From contig NWBN01000020.1 of assembly GCA_002633315.1 (NCBI GenBank), positions 1 through 34,177 of the forward strand: 34,177 bases of DNA, written 5' to 3'. How positions within the stretch are numbered: the first letter of the stretch is position 1; the number at the start of each line of letters is the position of its first letter. Below the pieces are notes generated by a model. It was not told the origin of the DNA, ran no database searches, and saw nothing but the letters and a program-made list of their open reading frames with translations. A program made the translations under genes and the position numbers. Source of the DNA: Bacteroidales bacterium Phil6 (lineage in GTDB: Bacteria; Bacteroidota; Bacteroidia; Bacteroidales; F082). This document shows, piece by piece, positions 26,459 through 33,568 of the stretch.

Positions 26459-28159
26459 ATGAACGAAATAAATAAAAGATATGATATTGAAATTGAAATT
26501 TTAACACCATTGTCGATTGGTGCCGGGAATGAAAAAGACTGGATAAAGGGAGTTGATTTTATTGTTGATGGCTCAAAATTATATAAACTTAATCTTAGAA
26601 AAATAGTTGGTTCAGGTATCGACATTAAAAAAATCAGTTCATTTCTTGTTGTACAAAATGAAAAAGGAATAATTAACTATATTACAAAGAATAAGTTTAA
26701 ATTACAGGAAGTATCTGATAAAGTTTTTTTATATCCCAATAGTGTTAATCCGTCCAACGAGATTAAGACTTTTGTCAAAAATCAATTCACCGGTAAACCC
26801 ATTCTCCCGGGTAGTTCTTTAAAAGGGGCCATACGTTCTGTCTTATTCAAATTTCTGAAAGATAAACTCGAAAAAAACGAGAAAGATGTATTTGGTGATA
26901 CCAAAAATGGAAATGAATTCATGCGATTCATAAAAATTTCTGATACAGAATTTGATGACACTATATTGGTCAACACTTTAATTTTTAATCTTCATAAATT
27001 TAACAATAAATGGATGGGAGGATGGAAACATAAAGGAGGAGGAAATTCATATACCGATGACAAATATGAACCCAATGAATTTAATACTCTTTATGAAAGT
27101 ATTAAACCTGGACAAAAAGAATCATCACAGATAATGATGTCTCCGGAACTTTTCAGAATGATAAAAGAACATTCAAAAAAAGAAAAGAAACTATCTGTTT
27201 TAAATAATGATCTGACATATTTATTTGGTATTATCAATGATCATACGAGAACTTATCTGAACAAAGAAAAATCTTTTTTTGAAAAATATAATCAAGCGGA
27301 AAGGACTGATGATATAATAAATTCCATTGAAACGCTTCTTAATAAAATTCCGACAGACAATAATTATTGTATCTTAAAAATGTCAGCCGGCTCCGGTTTT
27401 CATTCAATAACCGGAGATTGGCAATATGATGATTACATTGAACCTGTAGAAGTTGAAAATAATGGCAAGTGTAAATACAAATCTAGAAAAATCGTAAGTT
27501 ATAAAGATAATTTAAGTTTAATGGGTTTTGTAAAACTCCGAATTCTGTCAGAAGATGAATGTTCTGAGAAAAAAGATGTTAAAAATAGTATTTCACAAAA
27601 AAATGAAACATATCGTCTTAAAAGTTTAGAAGCAGAACATCTTAAAAAAGAAAAAGAAGAACGTCTTAAAAAAGAAAAAGAAGAACACGAAAATCAAGTA
27701 AGAGAACTTGTCAAAAATGCCAATGAATTATATATTTCAGAACGATGGGATGAAGCACTTAAGATTTTCAGCAAATTAAAGGAAACAATTCCTGATAATA
27801 CTTCATTTGATGAAAAAATTGAAGAAATAAATGTTAAAATTACAGAATTAGCACTACAGGAAATTAAAGAAAAAGAATTTATAGACAAAATAAATAAAAA
27901 TAAAATAGAATTAAATGAGAAGATATCTCATATCTCGAAATTACCTACTCTGTTTGGAAATGTTAAAACCTGGTTAAAAGCTAATGATAAGAATACTTTA
28001 TCAGAAAATGAATTGCTGATACTTAAAAATAAATTTTTTGAGATCTTTCATAGTATGAAACCGCATGACAGAAAAAATATAAATTCTCAATGTAAAGGAT
28101 TATACGACATTGTGGATAAAAACATTATAGAACAATGGCTGAAAGAACTATATTCTTAA
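26459..28159 (+). CDS. csm5: Type III-A subunit Csm5 with long C-terminal extension
   Basis: A 566-residue protein. Residues 1 to about 366 form the Csm5 RAMP region: YDIEIEILTPLSIGAGNEKDW, then KPILPGSSLKGAIRSVL (from 113), and a final SLMGFVKLRILSE strand. Csm5 caps the 3' end of the crRNA and recruits nucleases. The start at 26459 (MNEIN) fits the family; the frame upstream (13 residues) is the end of csm4. Residues about 370-566 are an extra segment: a charged coiled coil with a perfect 8-residue duplication (LKKEKEER then LKKEKEEH), a TPR-like helix pair (NANELYISERWDEALKIFSKL) and a helical end. Typical Csm5 proteins are about 350-400 residues, so this extension of about 200 is unusual. 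Its role is unknown. Confidence 0.92.
   Translation: MNEINKRYDIEIEILTPLSIGAGNEKDWIKGVDFIVDGSKLYKLNLRKIVGSGIDIKKISSFLVVQNEKGIINYITKNKFKLQEVSDKVFLYPNSVNPSNEIKTFVKNQFTGKPILPGSSLKGAIRSVLFKFLKDKLEKNEKDVFGDTKNGNEFMRFIKISDTEFDDTILVNTLIFNLHKFNNKWMGGWKHKGGGNSYTDDKYEPNEFNTLYESIKPGQKESSQIMMSPELFRMIKEHSKKEKKLSVLNNDLTYLFGIINDHTRTYLNKEKSFFEKYNQAERTDDIINSIETLLNKIPTDNNYCILKMSAGSGFHSITGDWQYDDYIEPVEVENNGKCKYKSRKIVSYKDNLSLMGFVKLRILSEDECSEKKDVKNSISQKNETYRLKSLEAEHLKKEKEERLKKEKEEHENQVRELVKNANELYISERWDEALKIFSKLKETIPDNTSFDEKIEEINVKITELALQEIKEKEFIDKINKNKIELNEKISHISKLPTLFGNVKTWLKANDKNTLSENELLILKNKFFEIFHSMKPHDRKNINSQCKGLYDIVDKNIIEQWLKELYS
27641..27688 (+). repeat. 24-base tandem duplication inside csm5
   Basis: Two head-to-tail 24-base units (27641-27664 and 27665-27688) differ only in their last codon (CGT versus CAC, that is Arg versus His). 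They encode the charged coiled-coil part of the Csm5 extension. The near-identity of the units suggests a recent slippage event. Confidence 0.8.
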
Positions 28160-28233
28160 AAATATACTTTTATTGTAGATTTATTGTAACGGTATAATCA
28201 ATGATATTTGTAACATTGTTTTGAGTTTATATT

Positions 28234-29325
28234 ATGTCTAAAATTCATATCACACTTGTAGGAGGGCAACCTGCACCGGTTTATTACGGGATAAAAGCAA
28301 TACAACCGGAAAAAGTAGTCTTTATATATTCCAACGAAAGTAAAAAAAGTGCTGAACAAATTGCAAAACTTATCAAGTCAGAGTTTTCCATACAATCTGA
28401 AATGCGTCTGTTTTCACCTACTGACGTTAATGATATTAAAAACAAATGTATGAAATGTTTTTCTCATTACAGAAATGATGAAGTTTCTATTAATATCTCA
28501 AGTGGTACTAAAGCATGGACATTTTTCTTTGTCTCAGAATTCAGCAAAATGGCTCATGCATCTTTTATTTACGTTGATCAAAACAACAACGTTTTTGATT
28601 ATACCACAGGTAACACAACCACTTTTGATTTTAATATTGAGACTTTGTTTTGTTTGTATGGCAATCCTCTCGTAAATTATGTAAAATTAGAGACATATTC
28701 ACAAAAAGATTTCGATGCTATCATAACAATAGAAAAGATTAGAAGATACGATTATGATATATTCAACACTTTAGTCGGAGAACTTAATAAACATTCTGAT
28801 AAGATAATTTCGGAAGACCTAAAAACTTTATCTTCTTTAAAATGGGACAAGGCAAACAAAACATTTTATTTCGACATAAACAAAAAAGGCAGTCGTTCAA
28901 AATTTCAGCTTTCATCACCAAAAATAAGAGAATTACTTTTTAACTCCGGATGGTTTGAGGTAAAAACTGCCCTTATGCTGTCTGAATGGGATAAATGCAA
29001 ACAGTTATACTTGAATTGCATTTTTAAAGACAAAAACAAAAGTAGAAAAAACGAAATAGATATTATTGTAGATACAGGAATAAAACCTCTTTTTGTGGAA
29101 TGCAAAACACAAATCTTCTCTCCTACCGATATTGACAAATTTAAAAATGCCGTACAAGTTTATGGAGGGAAAGGCAGCAAAGCCTTTATCATCACTGAAA
29201 CGCCTTTGACAGATATTGCTAAAGAAAAATGCAACGACAGTGGAATCACAACATATTGTATTAAAAACGGTAAAAAAGAACTTGTTGAAACATTAAACCA
29301 AATTATAAATACCATCGAAAAATGA
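28234..29325 (+). CDS. CARF plus PD-(D/E)xK nuclease, divergent Can2/Card1-like effector
   Basis: A 363-residue two-domain protein. An N-terminal CARF-type Rossmann domain starts ITLVGGQPAPVYYGI and carries NISSGTK (87-93), the place of the NxTGGTK ligand motif in Can2/Card1. The C-terminal restriction-endonuclease-like domain has WFE (E242), NEID (D276) and ECK (E289, K291), a complete PD-(D/E)xK set. By family knowledge it should bind cyclic oligoadenylate made by Cas10 and then cut nucleic acid. The CARF motif differs from Card1 (SSGTK, not TGGTK), so its ligand may differ. It lies 74 bases after csm5 and overlaps the next gene by 4 bases (ATGA), so the two are translationally coupled. I do not recognise an exact named family. 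Confidence 0.85.
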   Translation: MSKIHITLVGGQPAPVYYGIKAIQPEKVVFIYSNESKKSAEQIAKLIKSEFSIQSEMRLFSPTDVNDIKNKCMKCFSHYRNDEVSINISSGTKAWTFFFVSEFSKMAHASFIYVDQNNNVFDYTTGNTTTFDFNIETLFCLYGNPLVNYVKLETYSQKDFDAIITIEKIRRYDYDIFNTLVGELNKHSDKIISEDLKTLSSLKWDKANKTFYFDINKKGSRSKFQLSSPKIRELLFNSGWFEVKTALMLSEWDKCKQLYLNCIFKDKNKSRKNEIDIIVDTGIKPLFVECKTQIFSPTDIDKFKNAVQVYGGKGSKAFIITETPLTDIAKEKCNDSGITTYCIKNGKKELVETLNQIINTIEK

Positions 29326-30548
29326 AAACATTGATAATAAGCCTTGTAAGTGAACAAACAATTCCAAACGTGAGAATAATTAACGAATTTAAAAACAATA
29401 CCGATAACTTTGAATGTTTTTTCGTTTCTACAAAAAAGTGCAGACATCAGTTCGAGAATATTTGTAAAACATGTGATATAGTCCCAAACAAAGAAAAAGA
29501 TATTATTGAAGTAGAGCCGGAAAATGCCAAGGATATCAAATTTAAATTAGAACAACATAAAAACACTGGATTCTTTGAAACATTTGACAATATTATTCTA
29601 AACCTGACGGGAGGAACAAAAATCATGTCTTTGTCAGCACATGCTTTCTTTACAGAATATTATCCTGACAAAACCGAAGAAGTCTATAACACACAGAATC
29701 ATAAAATAAATTTTTTGCTGAATACAGAAAAAGACGAAAAAAATTATAGCAGAGAATTGACTTTAAAGGAATATTTGACATGTTACGGATTAGAATATAA
29801 AGAATCCACTTTATCCAATATTCCTTATGATACAGCAAAAAAACTATTTCGTCTTTTTACTGATTTCGATAATATCGATCAATATAAAGATATAATTAGT
29901 TATTTCCGTAATAATCGTGGAAAGAATAAAACAAAAATTGAAGATGATATCAAACCTTTTTTCGAAAAGATAGAATATATGCCTGATGAATATTTATCAA
30001 AAGAAGAAGTAAAATATTTCAGTGGAGACTGGTTTGAAGAATATATATACTATAGTATAAAGGATGAATTGAATTTGGATGATGAACAAATAAAAACAGG
30101 TGTTATTGTCAAAGTTACTTTAAACAACTCTGATTACGCTATTCGTTTAAAAGAAACTCTGTTTAAACTCACAGGTGAAGAGGATCCTGATGTGGACAAA
30201 AATTATGTTAACAATGAGATAGATGTTATGTTTGTTTACAAGAACAAACTATATATTGTTGAATGTAAAACAAATATTTTCATAGATGGAACAAAAAAAG
30301 ACATATTGAATGAAACAATTTACAAGTCTGATTCAATAAAAACCCGTTTCGGACTATTTCCCAACAGGTCAATCATCACATTGACAAGTTTTAAACATGA
30401 AATAAAAAATAGAAAAGACAGTAAAAGTGCAGCAATGTCTTTCAATGCCAAAATAGCTCGTGCCGTCGTTTCTGATATTACTCTCATTGACGGAAGCATG
30501 TTGAAATATAATTACAGTGTCTCAAAATTATTAGGAATAAGTAAATAA
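29322..30548 (+). CDS. card1: Card1/Can2-type CARF nuclease
   Basis: A 408-residue protein clearly like Treponema Card1: LVSEQTIPNV at the start, NLTGGTKIMSL (94-104) in the CARF domain, LKEYL.CYGLEYK at the linker, GDWFEEYIY (E239/E240) and NEIDV (D301) with IVECK (E314, K316) in the nuclease domain. Card1 binds cyclic tetra-adenylate and then cuts single-stranded DNA and RNA, arresting growth during phage infection; that activity is taken from the family. Compared with Card1 (about 370 residues) it has extra residues between the DWFEEY and NEID motifs (YAIRLKETLFKLTGEEDPDVD). Its start lies within the stop of the preceding CARF nuclease gene. Confidence 0.92.
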   Translation: MKTLIISLVSEQTIPNVRIINEFKNNTDNFECFFVSTKKCRHQFENICKTCDIVPNKEKDIIEVEPENAKDIKFKLEQHKNTGFFETFDNIILNLTGGTKIMSLSAHAFFTEYYPDKTEEVYNTQNHKINFLLNTEKDEKNYSRELTLKEYLTCYGLEYKESTLSNIPYDTAKKLFRLFTDFDNIDQYKDIISYFRNNRGKNKTKIEDDIKPFFEKIEYMPDEYLSKEEVKYFSGDWFEEYIYYSIKDELNLDDEQIKTGVIVKVTLNNSDYAIRLKETLFKLTGEEDPDVDKNYVNNEIDVMFVYKNKLYIVECKTNIFIDGTKKDILNETIYKSDSIKTRFGLFPNRSIITLTSFKHEIKNRKDSKSAAMSFNAKIARAVVSDITLIDGSMLKYNYSVSKLLGISK

Positions 30549-30556
30549 CATAAGTT

Positions 30557-30922
30557 ATGAAGTTGATAAATTTCAGCAACCATCCAATGAAAATGTGGTC
30601 TTCCGAACAAATAAAAACCGCATTGAAGTCATACGATGAAATAATAGATATACCTTTCCCTAATATAGACCCTAAATTCGATGAAACAGATATTATTAAT
30701 ATTGCGGAACATTACATAAATAAAATATGTAGTCTTGGTAAACCGGAGGAAACAGCTGTACATATTATGGGTGAAATGTGTTTCACATATTGTATGATAA
30801 CGAAGTTGAAAAATGCCGGATATATTTGTTTGGCATCCACCACATATCGCATCTGTACCGATTTGGAAGATGGGAGTAAAAATGTAATATTTGAATTTGT
30901 GAGATTTAGAAATTACATCTGA
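30557..30922 (+). CDS. Small CRISPR-accessory protein, putative ring nuclease (Csx15-like)
   Basis: A 121-residue protein that begins KLINFSNHPMKMWSSEQ and has AVHIMGEMCFTY and IFEFVRFRNY segments, consistent with a small alpha/beta Rossmann-type fold. The NFSxHP plus SxEQ start and the V-H-I-M-G-E segment resemble by eye the small Csx15-type accessory proteins proposed to degrade cyclic oligoadenylate. I am not certain of the family. It lies 8 bases after the Card1 gene, between effectors and cas1, where a signal-degrading off switch would make sense. No signal peptide or membrane segment is present. Confidence 0.6.
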   Translation: MKLINFSNHPMKMWSSEQIKTALKSYDEIIDIPFPNIDPKFDETDIINIAEHYINKICSLGKPEETAVHIMGEMCFTYCMITKLKNAGYICLASTTYRICTDLEDGSKNVIFEFVRFRNYI

Positions 30923-30965
30923 GTTTTTTGCATATTGATATTATAACTTTTTGATGATTTAGGAT

Positions 30966-31946
30966 ATGGAAATAATAATTAACACATACGGAGCAACACT
31001 TAACCGTGATAACGAAGGATTCATCATCACCAACACTGATGGCAAACAAAGAATACCAGTTAATAATGTCACATCAATACAAATATGTAAAGGTGCACAA
31101 ATTACAAGTGATGCAGTATTTCTCGCCATAGAAAATGAGATAGAGATAATATTTACCGATAAATCGGGAGAGCCTTTTGGTAGAGTATGGAGCCCTAAAT
31201 ATGGTTCTATTTCATCAATAAGAAAGGGACAACTATCTTTTACTTTTTCCCAAGATGCAGTAGAATGGATTAAAAGTATTATCATGAAAAAAATCGAGAA
31301 TCAACAGGCTCTGATCTTAACAATGGAAATCAACGATTTTAAAACAGAAAACCTTGTTAACAAAGCAATTAACAGATTAGAAGATTATAGAAACAAGATC
31401 AAGATTCTTGTTGGTGAAGTGGTTTCGGATATTGCTCCTACTCTTCGTGGATGGGAAGGTATAGCATCGAATATTTATTTTGATGCTCTTAACATCTTTC
31501 TTCCGGAGGAATATAAATTCGAAAAAAGAAGTCAACGTCCTGCAACAGACATCACAAATGCCATGTTGAATTATGGATATGGCATATTATATGGTAAAAT
31601 AGAAAGTGCTCTTATCAAAGCAGGCATAGATCCATACATTGGTGTAATGCATCGCGATGACTATAACAGACCTGTACTCGTATTTGATGTAATAGAACTT
31701 TACAGGATATGGATTGATTATGTGGTTTATTCCATATTGATACAACATGCCATTACTGATGAGTATTATTCTGTAAGAAAAGATGGTTCTTATTGGCTCG
31801 AAAGTCTTGGCAGAAGAATTTTGATTCAATCGATAAATGACTATTTGGAAGAGATTGTCGAAATCGGGAAAATCAAAAGAAGCAGATTGACACATATAAA
31901 TTTATACGCACAAGACCTTGCTCAAAAATTCAAAAAGTATTGTTGA
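30966..31946 (+). CDS. cas1: CRISPR integrase Cas1
   Basis: A 326-residue Cas1. The metal ligands are in place: E164 (RGWEG), H229 (GVMHRDD) and the D241/E244 region (VFDVIELYR). It forms the spacer integration complex with Cas2. It starts 43 bases after the small accessory gene and is followed after one base by the PrimPol-like gene, so cas1, primpol and cas2 form a tightly packed adaptation block. No reverse transcriptase or Cas6 fusion is present. Confidence 0.95.
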   Translation: MEIIINTYGATLNRDNEGFIITNTDGKQRIPVNNVTSIQICKGAQITSDAVFLAIENEIEIIFTDKSGEPFGRVWSPKYGSISSIRKGQLSFTFSQDAVEWIKSIIMKKIENQQALILTMEINDFKTENLVNKAINRLEDYRNKIKILVGEVVSDIAPTLRGWEGIASNIYFDALNIFLPEEYKFEKRSQRPATDITNAMLNYGYGILYGKIESALIKAGIDPYIGVMHRDDYNRPVLVFDVIELYRIWIDYVVYSILIQHAITDEYYSVRKDGSYWLESLGRRILIQSINDYLEEIVEIGKIKRSRLTHINLYAQDLAQKFKKYC

Positions 31947-31947
31947 T

Positions 31948-32952
31948 ATGATATCGATAGGACATAACATACAAACTGCCGATGATGAATTAAGAAAAAT
32001 CAATATAAAGTATTTGGTCGATGCATTACGCAATCCCAAACAAGAGTTGTCGGCACAAATAAGACAATTGAGAACAGTTAAAACAATTAGTACAGAACAG
32101 TATTCCAAACTTAAACGCAAATTGCCGTATATAGTATGCGGAATTTTTAATCCTCCATACAGAAAAATTTCCAATTTTGCTTATACAACATATTTTATCA
32201 TAGACATTGACCATATTTCTGAAAAAGAAATAAACATAGATACGCTTAGAAAGAAAATAGAATCTGATCCCAGAACAACTTTATGTTTTGTATCGCCTGG
32301 AGAAGACGGACTTAAGGTGTTTATGAGATTGAATGAACGATGCTATGATGCCGGAATGTATTCCATGTTTTATAAGATATTTGTAGATAAATTTAGTAAA
32401 CTATACAACATCCAACAAATAATAGACAGCAGGACATGTGATGTAACAAGAGCATGTTTTATGAGTATGGATGCAAATGTATATTATAATGAAAACAGCG
32501 AAAGTATTGACATCAAAGAATTTTTAAATACAAATGATACATACACGTTGTTCAAGGAAGTCAGGGAATCAGGTGCTGAAATAACAAAAAATTCACATGA
32601 TGTGAAAACAGGGAAAGACCCTGACGCAGATACCATGGAAAAAATAAGATCTCAACTGTTAAAAAAAACATACATAAATAAGAGTAAAGACATTTTCGTT
32701 CCTGAAATATTGAATGATATTATAGAAGAATTAAAAAAACATATTGAAGAAACCGGAATTGAAGTAACTGAAATTATTAATATACAATATGGAAAGAAAA
32801 TTAAAATGAAACTTGGAACAAAATTGGCAGAAATCAATCTGTTTTATGGAAAGAAAGGATTCAGTGTAATAAAATCACCTAGAACAGGTACTAACGTTGA
32901 ACTCAATGAATTGACAATGATGCTGATAAAAGAATATATAGATATTTTGTAG
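31948..32952 (+). CDS. CRISPR-associated PrimPol-like protein (BT4734/VirE-N family)
   Basis: A 334-residue protein with the PrimPol-like fold signature of the BT4734/BF3469 (VirE N-terminal) family: YFIIDIDH (D86, D88), VSPGEDGLKVF (116-125), and DVTRACFMSMD (165-175) near the end of the domain. By archaeo-eukaryotic primase knowledge the DxD pair binds metal; whether it primes, extends or fills in is unknown. After a charged linker, the C-terminal 60 residues (KMKLGTKLAEINLFYGKKG, FSVIKSPRTGTNVELNEL) form a separate small module. ATG 31948 is chosen, one base after cas1; the frame upstream starts at a TTG inside cas1. It sits between cas1 and cas2 with one-base gaps on both sides, so a part in spacer acquisition is the natural inference. 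Confidence 0.8.
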   Translation: MISIGHNIQTADDELRKINIKYLVDALRNPKQELSAQIRQLRTVKTISTEQYSKLKRKLPYIVCGIFNPPYRKISNFAYTTYFIIDIDHISEKEINIDTLRKKIESDPRTTLCFVSPGEDGLKVFMRLNERCYDAGMYSMFYKIFVDKFSKLYNIQQIIDSRTCDVTRACFMSMDANVYYNENSESIDIKEFLNTNDTYTLFKEVRESGAEITKNSHDVKTGKDPDADTMEKIRSQLLKKTYINKSKDIFVPEILNDIIEELKKHIEETGIEVTEIINIQYGKKIKMKLGTKLAEINLFYGKKGFSVIKSPRTGTNVELNELTMMLIKEYIDIL

Positions 32953-32953
32953 T

Positions 32954-33433
32954 ATGCCAAGAAAGAAAAAGCAGGAACTGTCTTTTGTCGAGAAAATGAA
33001 AAGATTAAATGATGCTACAGTAAATAGAAATGCTTCACCAAATAGAAATATTGAAAACATCGAAGAGATAAAAGACATTAATGAAAGGATAAAAGAAATT
33101 CTAGGATTGTTAGTTAACGTTAAGAAAGGGAATAACATGTTATTTTTTGTTATGTATGATATAGAAAGTGACAAAGTCAGAAAATTGGTAGTAAAATATT
33201 TAGAAAGGAAAGGATGTACGAGAATACAAAAATCAATTTTCATAGCAAATGCCGATACTCTAACATATAATGAAATAAAGGAAGATCTTGCTGAAGTTCA
33301 GTCTGCATACGACAATTCTGACAGTATAATAGTATTACCTATATCTACAGACTATTTAAAGATGATGAAAATAATAGGAAAAAACATAAATATTGACATT
33401 ATCACACACAGTCGAAATACATTATTTTTTTAA
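32954..33433 (+). CDS. cas2: Cas2 with 61-residue N-terminal extension
   Basis: A 159-residue protein. Residues 62-159 are a Cas2 core (MLFFVMYDIESDKVRKL, D69 at the usual metal position, then IQKSIFIANADTLTYNEI, and a late strand SIIVLPISTDY). Residues 1-61 are a lysine- and asparagine-rich, helical extension (RKKKQELSFVEKMKRLND, NIEEIKDINERIKEIL) not found in ordinary Cas2 (about 90-100 residues). The ATG at 32954 is one base after the PrimPol stop, which supports use of the long form. An internal ATG at 33137, preceded by an AGAAAGGG stretch, could also give a normal-length Cas2. Confidence 0.9.
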   Translation: MPRKKKQELSFVEKMKRLNDATVNRNASPNRNIENIEEIKDINERIKEILGLLVNVKKGNNMLFFVMYDIESDKVRKLVVKYLERKGCTRIQKSIFIANADTLTYNEIKEDLAEVQSAYDNSDSIIVLPISTDYLKMMKIIGKNINIDIITHSRNTLFF

Positions 33434-33464
33434 AAACAAATATCAGTTCTTTGAAATATTGTTG

Positions 33465-33473
33465 TACCTTTGC
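33465..33473 (+). promoter_or_regulatory. Leader promoter (-7 box) of the CRISPR array
   Basis: TACCTTTGC fits TAnnTTTG and lies 96 bases before the first repeat, between the cas2 stop and the array. It sets the leader side of the array on the left and its transcription on the plus strand. A TTTG at 33450-33453 is too close (11 bases) to be a normal -33 box. Confidence 0.55.
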
Positions 33474-33568
33474 AAGATGTATAGGTACATATTTTTTGAA
33501 AAAAATATGAAAAATGATTATCAAATTGGGAATAAATATATGAAATACAAAGTCTTATAAAAAACGCT

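Noticed and set aside
28160..28233. Internal promoter before the first CARF nuclease gene
   Set aside because: Only a partial match (GATATTTG) to the -7 consensus was found in this 74-base gap; not enough to call.
31918..31947. TTG start inside cas1 for the PrimPol-like gene
   Set aside because: ATG 31948, one base after the cas1 stop, is more plausible and keeps the packing seen for cas2.
21000..33433. Csm6 or reverse transcriptase in the CRISPR locus
   Set aside because: All frames of the block were accounted for; neither a HEPN (RxxxxH) effector nor a reverse transcriptase is present.
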